DNA from: a virus
Virus record (IMG/VR): IMGVR_UViG_3300007504_000082
Coordinates: 1 to 20,927 of that record
DNA: 20,927 nucleotides
Strand: one strand, 5' to 3'
Part shown: piece by piece, positions 5,271 to 12,572 of the stretch
Layout of the letters: each line of letters begins with the position of its first letter
How positions within the stretch are numbered: position 1 is the stretch's first letter
Position numbers and translations under genes: made by a program
Notes under the pieces: model-generated
What the model was told of the DNA's origin: nothing
What the model saw: only the letters and a program-made list of their open reading frames with translations
Databases searched by the model: none

Positions 5271-6997
5271 AATATTGTTTTGATATAGAGACAGATGGTT
5301 TTTTAAATCAATGCACTAAAGTACATTGTATAGTATTAAAAAATATTGATACTAATGAAATACTAAAATTAAAAAATGAAGACGCTATAAAAAAATTAGA
5401 ACAAGCGGATTTAATTATTGGACATAACATTATTAAATTTGACATACCCGTCCTAGAAAAGTTTTACGACTTTAAACCTAAAGGAAAGGTTTTTGATACA
5501 ATAGTAGCAACTCGTTTACTTTACCCTGATGTAAAGGAGCGAGATTTTAAAAGAAAAGACTTCCCTACTAATTGTATAGGACGACACAGCTTGAAAGCGT
5601 GGGGGTATAGGGTGGGTAACTACAAGGAAGTCTTTGATACTGACTGGAAAGAATACAGTCCTGCGATGTTGGACTATTGTATTCAAGATGTTGAAGTAAC
5701 TGATAGTTTATATAAAGCTATGGAACGTAAAGGTTATTCTTGTCAGGCGATGGAGTTAGAACACGAAGTAGCAACTTTAATCTTTAAACAAGAGCGTTAT
5801 GGTTTTATGTTTAATACAGATGAAGCAGTTAAATTGTATTCTAAATTAAATGCGAGACGTTTAGAGTTGGAAGAACAATTACAAAAATTGTTTCCACCAA
5901 AACTAGAGCGTACACCATTTATTCCTAAAGTTAATAACAAAACTAGAGGTTATGTTAAAGGTGAAACTTTTTATAAAGAAAAGACTGTTACTTTTAATCC
6001 GAGTTCAAGACATCACATAGCAGATAGATTAATTGAAAGACATAATTGGAAACCTGAAGAGTATACTAATGATGGTAAACCAAAATTAGATGAAACAGTT
6101 TTAGCTAGTCTTCCATATCCTGAAGCAAAAGTTTTATGTGAACACTTTTTATTAGATAAAAGGATAGGACAATTAGCAACTGGTGCTCAGGCTTGGTTGA
6201 AGAATGAAATAAGTGGTAGAATACACGGCACTTGTAATACTAATTCAACAGTAACAGCTCGTGCTAGTCATACAAACCCTAACTTAGGACAAGTTCCAAG
6301 TGTTACAGTTCCTTATGGAAAAGAATGTAGAAGTTTATTCACTGTACCTAGTGGAAAAAAATTAGTTGGTATAGATATATCAGGATTAGAAGTCAGATTA
6401 TTAGCACACTTTATGTCTAAGTTTGATGAAGGAGAATATTCTAAAGTAGTTTTAAATGGTGATATACATACTGAAACAAAAGAATTAGCAGGGTTAGATT
6501 CAAGAGACCTTGCAAAAAGATTTTACTACTGCTTCCTTTATGGTGGTGGTGTAAAAAAGATTGCCTTAGTAACAGGTAAGAGTACAAAAGAAGCAAAGAA
6601 GATACGAGAAAGATTTTTAAATAATCTTCCTGCTTTGAGTAAGTTATTAAAGCAAGTACAACAAGCGGCTGAAAGAGGATATTTAATAGGTCTTGATAAA
6701 AGACAAATTAAAATTCGTTCAGTTCACGCCGCACTCAATTCACTTTTACAAAGTGCAGGAGCTATAGTTTGTAAGCAGTGGTTAGTTGAGTTTAACAAAG
6801 CTGTTAAAGAATATTCTGATGTTCAACAGGTTGTTTGGGTGCACGATGAAATCCAAGTAGAGTGTCCTGAAGATACAGCAGAAGAGATAGGAAAGTTAGC
6901 CGTAGAATCTATTAAGCGTACTGGTAAACATTTCAATTTAAGATTACCTTTAACGGGAGAATATAAAATAGGAAATAATTGGAGTGAAACACATTAA
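5267..6997 (+). CDS. Family A DNA polymerase with 3'-5' exonuclease (T7 gp5-like), shortened thumb
   Basis: Replicative DNA polymerase. It has 576 residues against 704 in T7 gp5. The proofreading domain is intact: DIETDG with Asp6 and Glu8, GHNIIKFDIPVL (Exo II) near residue 50, and DYCIQDVEVTDSLY (Exo III). The polymerase has motif A DISGLEVRLLAHF with Asp370, motif B RDLAKRFYYCFLYGG with Arg413, Lys417 and Tyr421 (T7 Tyr526, the sugar-selectivity residue), and motif C HDE at 526-528. Between the first thumb helix and the FNPSSR motif there are only about 40 residues where T7 has about 80 including its thioredoxin-binding loop, so thioredoxin-type processivity may be lost or altered. The start overlaps the coiled-coil gene (ATGA) and the stop overlaps the next start (TAATG). 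Confidence 0.97.
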   Translation: MKYCFDIETDGFLNQCTKVHCIVLKNIDTNEILKLKNEDAIKKLEQADLIIGHNIIKFDIPVLEKFYDFKPKGKVFDTIVATRLLYPDVKERDFKRKDFPTNCIGRHSLKAWGYRVGNYKEVFDTDWKEYSPAMLDYCIQDVEVTDSLYKAMERKGYSCQAMELEHEVATLIFKQERYGFMFNTDEAVKLYSKLNARRLELEEQLQKLFPPKLERTPFIPKVNNKTRGYVKGETFYKEKTVTFNPSSRHHIADRLIERHNWKPEEYTNDGKPKLDETVLASLPYPEAKVLCEHFLLDKRIGQLATGAQAWLKNEISGRIHGTCNTNSTVTARASHTNPNLGQVPSVTVPYGKECRSLFTVPSGKKLVGIDISGLEVRLLAHFMSKFDEGEYSKVVLNGDIHTETKELAGLDSRDLAKRFYYCFLYGGGVKKIALVTGKSTKEAKKIRERFLNNLPALSKLLKQVQQAAERGYLIGLDKRQIKIRSVHAALNSLLQSAGAIVCKQWLVEFNKAVKEYSDVQQVVWVHDEIQVECPEDTAEEIGKLAVESIKRTGKHFNLRLPLTGEYKIGNNWSETH

Positions 6998-7452
6998 TGC
7001 TAAATACAAATAAAGAGACAAAGAAAGAGTGCGACTTTACATTAGACAAACCTTCAAATTTTAGAAAAGATTTGGAATATGGTCAAGAACGAGAGAAAAG
7101 AGTTATGGACTTATTACATCAAAAAGCAGGTACTAAGTTTGAAGTAAAAACCGAAAGAGATTGGTGGTATAGAACTGATAATATAGCCATAGAAATAGCT
7201 TGTAATGGTAGACCATCAGGAATAATGGCTACGAAGTCTGAGCAGTGGATTCATATATTAGCTGACCCTGTTAGTGGTAAAGATTGCTGTAAAATTTGGT
7301 TTGATACTTCTACTGTTAGACGATTAGCTGAAAAGTACAAAAAAAATACTAAAAATGGTGGTGATGGATATAGAAGTAAGTTTGTTTTAATTCCATTGTC
7401 CGAAATATTATTAGCAAAAAATTTAATAGAGAATAATGGAAAGGAAATATGA
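6997..7452 (+). CDS. Conserved phage protein, possible PD-(D/E)XK-like nuclease
   Basis: A 151-residue soluble protein lying between DNA polymerase and 5'-3' exonuclease. The core EVKTERDWWYRTDNIAIEIA (residues about 48-67), then NGRPSGIMATKSEQWIHI, resembles phage proteins with a restriction-endonuclease-like fold: a Glu in a preceding helix (GQEREKRV), strands with an acidic residue, then a turn with Gly-x-Pro-Ser-Gly. The textbook D-x(n)-ExK spacing is not clean, so nuclease activity is a hypothesis from family resemblance and from the neighbours, which are all DNA-processing enzymes. The start overlaps the polymerase stop by one base (TAATG); the end overlaps the exonuclease start by four bases (ATGA). 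Confidence 0.6.
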   Translation: MLNTNKETKKECDFTLDKPSNFRKDLEYGQEREKRVMDLLHQKAGTKFEVKTERDWWYRTDNIAIEIACNGRPSGIMATKSEQWIHILADPVSGKDCCKIWFDTSTVRRLAEKYKKNTKNGGDGYRSKFVLIPLSEILLAKNLIENNGKEI

Positions 7453-8201
7453 AAAAAAAGGTATTACTAATAGATGGAGATATATTAGCGTATAAAATAG
7501 CTACAGCTAATGAAGTGAGTACACATTGGGGTGATGGTTTTTGGACATTACATTGTGATGAAACTCAATGTAAGTTTGAAGTGGACGCTCAGATAAATGA
7601 TTTGGGTTCTACTTTAGAAGCTGACGATTACATTTGTGCTTTAACTGATAAGAATAATTTTCGTAAAGATGTTCTTCCAAGTTACAAAGACAATCGTAAA
7701 CAAAGACGTAAGCCTATGGTTTTAAATGCTCTTCGTGATTACATTATGAAAAAACATAATGGAGTTATGTGGAAAAATTTAGAAGCTGACGATGTTATGG
7801 GTATAATGGCAACTGAACCACACCCTACTGAAGACAGGATTATTGTTTCTATTGATAAAGATATGAGACAGATACCTGCTAAGGTTAGTAGAGATGGTGA
7901 AACAGTTGAGGATATACCTCAAAGATTAGCTGACTATTGGTTTATGATACAAACATTGGCGGGTGATAGTACCGATGGGTATAACGGACTGCCAAATGTA
8001 GGGGTAAAAACTGCTGAGAAAATGATTAAGCAGTATACTAATGTACCCCTTTTAGACCTATGGAAGATAGTAGTTGGTGCTTATAAGGCTAAAGGCTTTA
8101 CTAAGAAAGAGGCTTTACAACAAGCTAGAGTTGCACATATTCTTAGACATAAAGAATACAATAAGAAGACTGGGAAAGTGAAGCTATGGCAGATAAAGTA
8201 A
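7449..8201 (+). CDS. 5'-3' exonuclease (T7 gp6-like, FEN family)
   Basis: Exonuclease of the FEN/T5-exonuclease superfamily that removes RNA primers and degrades host DNA to supply nucleotides. It has 250 residues (T7 gp6 has 300). Metal-binding acidic motifs are visible: LLIDGDILAY (Asp9, Asp11), LEADDVMGIMA (Glu and two Asp), VSIDKDMRQIP (two Asp), and LAGDSTDGYNGLPNVGVKTA (helix-3-turn-helix with Asp). The closing part, ARVAHILRHKEYN...LW, matches the T7 gp6 C-terminus. The start overlaps the upstream gene (ATGA). The 3' end overlaps the DUF3310 gene by 16 bases in another frame. It lacks about 50 residues relative to T7, mostly near the N-terminus. Confidence 0.94.
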   Translation: MKKKVLLIDGDILAYKIATANEVSTHWGDGFWTLHCDETQCKFEVDAQINDLGSTLEADDYICALTDKNNFRKDVLPSYKDNRKQRRKPMVLNALRDYIMKKHNGVMWKNLEADDVMGIMATEPHPTEDRIIVSIDKDMRQIPAKVSRDGETVEDIPQRLADYWFMIQTLAGDSTDGYNGLPNVGVKTAEKMIKQYTNVPLLDLWKIVVGAYKAKGFTKKEALQQARVAHILRHKEYNKKTGKVKLWQIK

Positions 8202-8470
8202 AACAACCACCTCACTATTTTAGATTTAAGATAGAACCTATTACCTTTATTATGCAGAATGATATTCCGTATGCTGAAGGTAATGCTATTAAATATATTT
8301 GTCGTTGGAGATGGAAACACAAAACTAAAGAAGCTCAGATTGAAGACCTAAAGAAAGCTAAACAATACATTGATTTAATATTAGAACACGAGGAGAATAA
8401 ATCTGATGAACAAGTAAAACTTAAACTAGGGAATGACCCTTCGGGATTAAGAAAGACTGGTGTATTATAA
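8186..8470 (+). CDS. DUF3310 protein (similar to C-terminal domain of T7 gp1.7)
   Basis: A 94-residue protein with the DUF3310 signature: PPHYFRFKIEPITFI, then GNAIKYICRWRWKHKTKEAQIEDLKKAKQYIDLIL. The same pattern (PSHY...I.A...GN.LKY..R...K...EDL.KA..Y) occurs in the C-terminal half of T7 gp1.7, which acts as a nucleoside monophosphate kinase in T7. This homologue lacks the gp1.7 N-terminal cysteine-rich part, so kinase activity should not be assumed. It starts within the exonuclease gene (16-base overlap) and its stop overlaps the SpeD-like start (TAATG). A role in nucleotide metabolism is plausible given the nearby ribonucleotide reductase. Confidence 0.85.
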   Translation: MADKVKQPPHYFRFKIEPITFIMQNDIPYAEGNAIKYICRWRWKHKTKEAQIEDLKKAKQYIDLILEHEENKSDEQVKLKLGNDPSGLRKTGVL

Positions 8471-8841
8471 TGTTGAAGCACAACCATATAATCATTAGGG
8501 CTGAAGTAAAAAAGCCACCGAAGGACATTCGCTTCGCAAGAAAATGGATAAGAAAATTTATTAAAGCAATAGATATGAAGATGTTAGGGCAACCTAATTC
8601 TCATTATGTCTATGATAAAGGGAATAGAGGACTTACTTGTCTTGCTATTCTTAGTACCTCACACATCGCTTTGCATACTTGGGACGAAGTGTCTCCTGCA
8701 TTAATGCAATTAGATGTTTATTCGTGTAGTGATTTAGATAAGAAAATTGTTTTTAAACAGATAGAACAATTTGAACCAAAGGAGATAAATTATGTTACGA
8801 TTGACAGGGATAAAGCTATTCATATTAGCAGTTCTTCTTAA
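8470..8841 (+). CDS. speD: SpeD-like pyruvoyl decarboxylase (S-adenosylmethionine decarboxylase family)
   Basis: A 123-residue homologue of prokaryotic S-adenosylmethionine decarboxylase, a self-cleaving pyruvoyl enzyme that feeds spermidine synthesis. Key residues are present: Ser64 in LSTSHIALHTW (would become the pyruvoyl group), His69 (processing), and Cys86 in VYSCSD (catalytic). The residue before the cleavage serine is Thr63 where the family usually has Glu (ESH), and the His-Cys spacing is two residues longer than in the Thermotoga enzyme. Some SpeD homologues are known to have moved to arginine or ornithine as substrate, so the substrate is open. It overlaps the upstream gene by one base, and the following lipoprotein gene begins inside its 3' end. 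Phage polyamine genes may help DNA packaging or host metabolism. Confidence 0.85.
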   Translation: MLKHNHIIIRAEVKKPPKDIRFARKWIRKFIKAIDMKMLGQPNSHYVYDKGNRGLTCLAILSTSHIALHTWDEVSPALMQLDVYSCSDLDKKIVFKQIEQFEPKEINYVTIDRDKAIHISSSS

Positions 8842-9196
8842 TGGGTGCAGTGAGTTTGCCCTATTATCAAGTGGTGGTAGTTTAGCTATAAGTAATAATA
8901 CATATGCAAAAGCCTATAGTGGTATAGATTTTGCTACAGCATTAACAACAGAAAAAGATATTAAAACTCACGCATATCATTATGTTAAAAAAGTTAAAGA
9001 ACTTAAAGAGTCAGTTATTAATAATAATAATAAAATTGAAACTGTTAAAACTATACCAGTGGAAGAGTCTATTCTCTATCCACCTGATGTAAACTTATTA
9101 CTAGCTTCAATATGGACTTATAAAGAAGATAAAATAAAAAACAATAGAATACAATTATATTCTATAAATCAAACGGGTTATGAATTAAAATGGTAA
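8792..9196 (+). CDS. Putative phage-encoded lipoprotein (134 aa)
   Basis: A 134-residue protein with a lipoprotein signal peptide: a basic N-terminus (MLRLTGIK), a hydrophobic core (LFILAVLL) and the lipobox LNGC with the lipidated Cys at 19. The mature part begins SEFALLSSGGSLAISNN, then has a charged helical region (VKKVKELKESVINNNNKIETVK; NNNN encoded by an AAT repeat near 9020) and a C-terminal SIWTYKEDKIKNNRIQLYS. Probably exported and anchored in a host membrane, where it could act in superinfection exclusion, surface modification or lysis; no specific function is recognised. AAAGGAG sits about seven bases before the start, one of the best ribosome binding sites in this block, and fixes the start although it overlaps the SpeD-like gene by 50 bases. 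Confidence 0.8.
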   Translation: MLRLTGIKLFILAVLLNGCSEFALLSSGGSLAISNNTYAKAYSGIDFATALTTEKDIKTHAYHYVKKVKELKESVINNNNKIETVKTIPVEESILYPPDVNLLLASIWTYKEDKIKNNRIQLYSINQTGYELKW

Positions 9197-9202
9197 AATA
9201 AA

Positions 9203-9487
9203 ATGGCGGATAAAAGATACAACTATAATAGTAAGAATCGTAATATGGCAGGAAATCCGATACACCAACCAACGGAAAAATATAAAAAAGGTTGGGATAG
9301 AATATTTGGTAAAAAGAAAACTGAATCAGAAAAATTACAAGAAGAATTAGAGCCTATAGATAAAGAAACAGAAAAGTTTTTTGATGATATAGCTAACAAC
9401 ACTCCTAACTCAGAACAATTTAATGACGAACCAAAAACTAGATTAGAACAAATCGCAAAATTAAAACACGACCCTATTGTAGATTAA
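9203..9487 (+). CDS. Hydrophilic hypothetical protein (94 aa)
   Basis: Unrecognised 94-residue, strongly hydrophilic protein, starting MADKRYNYNSKNRNMAGN. The N-terminal half is basic (KYKKGWDRIFGKKKTESEK), the C-terminal half acidic (LEPIDKETEKFFDDIANN). No membrane helix or motif; likely partly disordered. It lies six bases after the lipoprotein stop and two bases before nrdA. Function unknown. Confidence 0.7.
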   Translation: MADKRYNYNSKNRNMAGNPIHQPTEKYKKGWDRIFGKKKTESEKLQEELEPIDKETEKFFDDIANNTPNSEQFNDEPKTRLEQIAKLKHDPIVD

Positions 9488-9489
9488 AA

Positions 9490-11241
9490 ATGGATTATAA
9501 TAAAGACAATTTACTAACCGACTTCGGTAAGACTACATTAAAAGATAGATACTTATTACCTGATGAGCACTCTCCGCAAGATGCTTTTATGAGAGCGGCG
9601 AAAGCCTTTTCAGATAATGAAGAAATGGCAGAAAGAATATATGAGTATGTGTCTAATCTTTGGTGTATGTTTTCTACTCCTATCCTCAGTAATGCAGGAA
9701 CTAAAAGAGGTATGCCTATCTCTTGTTTCTTAAATTATGTGGGTGATAGTAGAGGAGAACTTGCTGAACACTATACAGAAAACGCTTGGTTAGCTTCTGT
9801 TGGTGGTGGTATTGCAGGATATTGGGGACACGTTAGGTCTGATGGAACATTGACTTCAGGTGGCTCTCAATCTTCAGGAGTAATTCCTTTTATGCACGTT
9901 GTTGATTCTTTAATACTTGCTTTTTCACAAGGCAAAACTAGAAGAGGAAGTTATGCTTCTTATATGGACATAACACACCCTGAGATATTAGAATTTTTAG
10001 ATATAAGAAAACCTAGTGGTGGAGATATACATAGAAAATGTTTAAACTTACATCACGGAGTTAATATACCTAATACTTTTATGGAACTCATAGAGAACTG
10101 TATTAAAGAACCTACCTATGATGACAGTTGGGATTTAATAGACCCACATACAAAAGAAAAAGTAAAAACAATATCAGCACGAGATTTGTGGCAAAAAATT
10201 TTAGAGAATCGTGTTGCTACAGGTGAGCCTTATGTTTGTTTTACTGATACTATAAATGAAGATTTACCTCAACCACAAAAAGATTTAGGATTAACAGTTA
10301 ATCATTCTAATCTTTGTACTGAAATTACCCTACCTACCAATGAAACACGAACAGCCGTTTGTTGTTTATCTTCCCTTAACTTAGAAAAATATGAGGAATG
10401 GAAAAAAGATAGTTTATTTATTCCTGATATGATTCGTTTCCTAGATAACGTATTACAATACTTTATTGATTACGCACCTGATGAATTATTTAAAGCGAGA
10501 TTTAGTGCGAATAATGAAAGAAGTCTAGGTCTAGGTACTATGGGTTTTCACGCTTACTTACAATCACAAAACATTCCGTTTGAATCTGCTTTAGCCAAAG
10601 CAAAGAATCTCCAAATATTTAAAAAAATAAAAGAAGAAGCTGTAGCTGAATCAAAAAGGTTGGCAGTTAAGAGAGGGGAAGCTCCTGATATGGAAGGGAC
10701 TGGTATGCGTAATGCACATTTATTAGCTATCGCACCTAATGCTTCTTCATCTATTATTTGTGGAACAACATCACCATCAATAGAACCTTATAGAGCTAAT
10801 GCTTATGTTCAAAAAACAATGTCAGGTTCTTTCTTGGTTAAGAATAAATATTTAGAAAAACTTTTAGAAAAGAAAGGTATTAATACTGAAGAAATATGGT
10901 CAAGTATTGTATCTAATAGAGGTTCAGTATTACATTTAAAAGAATTAACGGATTATGAAAAAGATATATTTAAAACAGCTATAGAAATTAATCAACAATG
11001 GATTATAGAACACGCCGCAGATAGACAGAAGTTTATTTGTCAAGCACAAAGTCTTAATGTATTTGTTCCTGCTGATGTAGATATAAAAGAACTACACGAT
11101 ATACATATGTTAGCTTGGAAAAGAAAATTAAAAACTCTTTACTATTGTCGTTCAGAAGCAATCAAAAGAGCTGAATTAGTTTCTAAAAAAATAGAAAGAA
11201 CAATCATACCTGAAGCAGATTGTTTAGCGTGTGAGGCATAA
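9490..11241 (+). CDS. nrdA: Class I ribonucleotide reductase alpha subunit, no ATP-cone
   Basis: Large subunit of aerobic ribonucleotide reductase, converting ribonucleotides to deoxyribonucleotides for phage DNA synthesis. It has 583 residues against about 760 in E. coli NrdA. Active-site residues by E. coli numbering: Cys79 (C225) in MPISCF; Asn274, Cys276 and Glu278 (N437, C439, E441) in NLCTEI; Cys291 (C462) in VCCLSSLNL; Tyr551-Tyr552 (Y730/Y731) in LYYCRSEA; and the C-terminal redox pair Cys578/Cys581 in DCLACEA. Phosphate-binding APNASSS and GLGTMGFHA are present. The N-terminal ATP-cone is absent: the protein begins at the region just before the alpha/beta barrel. Feedback inhibition by dATP through the cone is therefore not expected. 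The stop overlaps the next small ORF (TAATG). Confidence 0.97.
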   Translation: MDYNKDNLLTDFGKTTLKDRYLLPDEHSPQDAFMRAAKAFSDNEEMAERIYEYVSNLWCMFSTPILSNAGTKRGMPISCFLNYVGDSRGELAEHYTENAWLASVGGGIAGYWGHVRSDGTLTSGGSQSSGVIPFMHVVDSLILAFSQGKTRRGSYASYMDITHPEILEFLDIRKPSGGDIHRKCLNLHHGVNIPNTFMELIENCIKEPTYDDSWDLIDPHTKEKVKTISARDLWQKILENRVATGEPYVCFTDTINEDLPQPQKDLGLTVNHSNLCTEITLPTNETRTAVCCLSSLNLEKYEEWKKDSLFIPDMIRFLDNVLQYFIDYAPDELFKARFSANNERSLGLGTMGFHAYLQSQNIPFESALAKAKNLQIFKKIKEEAVAESKRLAVKRGEAPDMEGTGMRNAHLLAIAPNASSSIICGTTSPSIEPYRANAYVQKTMSGSFLVKNKYLEKLLEKKGINTEEIWSSIVSNRGSVLHLKELTDYEKDIFKTAIEINQQWIIEHAADRQKFICQAQSLNVFVPADVDIKELHDIHMLAWKRKLKTLYYCRSEAIKRAELVSKKIERTIIPEADCLACEA

Positions 11242-11411
11242 TGGACGGAAAGAAACCTGATGTTATTCAAGTAGAATATGATGACAATAAAAAAGTTATC
11301 TATGTCAATAAAGATAAGCAAACAGTATTGTGGACTGTATACCACACAATTTTAGCCTTAGAATTAGGTGCAATAGTTATTATAGAAGGGATTGAATTAT
11401 TAACACGATGA
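11241..11411 (+). CDS. Small ORF (56 aa) intercalated between nrdA and nrdB
   Basis: Fifty-six codons starting at the ATG that overlaps the nrdA stop (TAATG) and ending at a TGA that overlaps the nrdB ATG (ATGA). It fills the nrdA-nrdB gap exactly, so it is very likely translated. It begins MDGKKPDVIQVEYDDNKK, then has YVNKDKQTVLWTVYHTI and a hydrophobic C-terminal helix (ILALELGAIVIIEGIELL). There is no CxxC, so it is not a glutaredoxin or thioredoxin. It might peripherally associate with a membrane or with the reductase; function unknown. Confidence 0.72.
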   Translation: MDGKKPDVIQVEYDDNKKVIYVNKDKQTVLWTVYHTILALELGAIVIIEGIELLTR

Positions 11412-12361
11412 GTTTATTTAAAGAAAGAATACACTATAAACCATTTGATTATGACTGGGCGTTTGAATCATATGATACTATGCAAAAAATGCACTGGCTT
11501 CCTAGTGAAGTACCCTTACACGAAGATATAAGAGATTGGAATGAAAGACTTACTAAAGAAGAGAAGAATTTAATTAATCAAATATTAAAATTTTTTACTC
11601 AAGGTGATGTAGATATAGCTAAAGCATACTTAGATAATTATATTCCTAAGTTTAAACCACCTGAAATTAGAATGATGTTGTCTGCTTTTGCTAGTTCTGA
11701 AGCTAACCACGCTCACGCTTATGCTTTACTTAATGATACTTTAGGTGAGCCTGAATTGTTAGACTTTAAAGCATTTCAAGAATACAAAGAGATGGCAGAT
11801 AAACACGAATATTTATTTAAAGATAAAGGAAAAGGTCTTCAAGGTTTAGCTAGAGACATCGCTTGTTTCTCTGCATTTGGAGAAGGACTACAACTGTTTG
11901 CCTCATTTGTTATGCTACTTAACTTTCAAAGATATGGTAGAATGAAAGGTATGTGTCAGATAGTTACTTGGTCTATTAGAGATGAGACACACCACGTTGA
12001 AAGTATGATTAAATTATTTAAAACATTAGTAAAAGAAAACCCGAATATTTGGACAGAAAAATTCAAAGCAAGTATCTATCAAACAGCAAGAGATATGGTT
12101 GAGCTTGAAGATAAATTCATAGATTTAGCTTTTGGTATGGGTGGTATTAGAGGACTAAGTGCTGATGAAGTTAAGAAATATATAAGATATATAGCGGATA
12201 GACGACTGCTACAGTTATCATTAAAGCCTAATTATAAAGTTAAAGATAACCCTTTAGGGTGGTTAGATTGGGTATTAAATGGTGTAGAACACGCTAATTT
12301 CTTTGAGAATAGAGCAACAGAATACAACAAAGGAACTTTAACTGGGAAACTTTGGAACTAA
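11408..12361 (+). CDS. nrdB: Class I ribonucleotide reductase beta subunit (R2)
   Basis: Small radical-generating subunit of ribonucleotide reductase; 317 residues. The diiron ligands are complete by E. coli numbering: Asp67 (D84) in TQGDVD; Glu98 and His101 (E115, H118) in SSEANHAHAY; the Glu in FGEGLQLF (E204); and Glu and His in RDETHHVES (E238, H241). Tyr105 sits four residues after His101, the place of the radical Tyr122, so this is a tyrosyl-radical R2 rather than a Tyr-less type. Start overlaps the preceding small ORF (ATGA). No NrdI, thioredoxin or glutaredoxin gene is in the window, so re-reduction probably relies on host proteins or genes outside it. The stop codon is the first part of the palindromic element at 12359. 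Confidence 0.97.
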   Translation: MSLFKERIHYKPFDYDWAFESYDTMQKMHWLPSEVPLHEDIRDWNERLTKEEKNLINQILKFFTQGDVDIAKAYLDNYIPKFKPPEIRMMLSAFASSEANHAHAYALLNDTLGEPELLDFKAFQEYKEMADKHEYLFKDKGKGLQGLARDIACFSAFGEGLQLFASFVMLLNFQRYGRMKGMCQIVTWSIRDETHHVESMIKLFKTLVKENPNIWTEKFKASIYQTARDMVELEDKFIDLAFGMGGIRGLSADEVKKYIRYIADRRLLQLSLKPNYKVKDNPLGWLDWVLNGVEHANFFENRATEYNKGTLTGKLWN

Positions 12362-12381
12362 AGTGCCCGTTTTAGAAGAAT
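12359..12381 (+). promoter_or_regulatory. Palindromic promoter-like element, copy 2 (before structural operon)
   Basis: Second copy of the element at 1214-1237: TAAAGTGCCCGTTTTAG then AAGAAT. It starts at the nrdB stop codon and fills the 23-base gap before the gene preceding the portal operon. It is also an imperfect palindrome (CTAAA...TTTAG around GCCCG). Differences from copy 1 partly preserve pairing. Position corresponds to T7 phi6.5, the start of class III transcription. Inferred promoter for the phage RNA polymerase. Confidence 0.5.
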
Positions 12382-12384
12382 TAT

Positions 12385-12570
12385 ATGGCAAAAAATAACG
12401 AAGAAGATTTAGTTTTACCTATCAAATCAGAAGATTTGGTAAAACTTTTGAATAATGTATACCCTGAGAAGTCACCTAATTTAAAAGATGATACTAAGAC
12501 TATCTATTTTAAAGCAGGTCAAAGGGACGTAGTACGATTCATAAACACACTTAAAGAGAGGACTAAATAA
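12385..12570 (+). CDS. Small hypothetical protein (61 aa), first gene of the structural block
   Basis: A 61-residue soluble protein, starting MAKNNEEDLVLPIKSEDLV. It has an acidic N-terminus and a C-terminal helix, KAGQRDVVRFINTLKERTK. It occupies the place of T7 gene 6.5 (first gene after phi6.5) but I see no clear residue-level similarity. No signal or membrane segment. Function unknown. Confidence 0.75.
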   Translation: MAKNNEEDLVLPIKSEDLVKLLNNVYPEKSPNLKDDTKTIYFKAGQRDVVRFINTLKERTK

Positions 12571-12572
12571 CT

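Noticed and set aside
8081-8320. Minus-strand open frame across the exonuclease end and DUF3310 gene
   Set aside because: It lies antisense to two well supported genes and has no recognisable product.
11142-11345. Minus-strand open frame at the nrdA end
   Set aside because: Antisense to the conserved nrdA C-terminus and the small coupled ORF.
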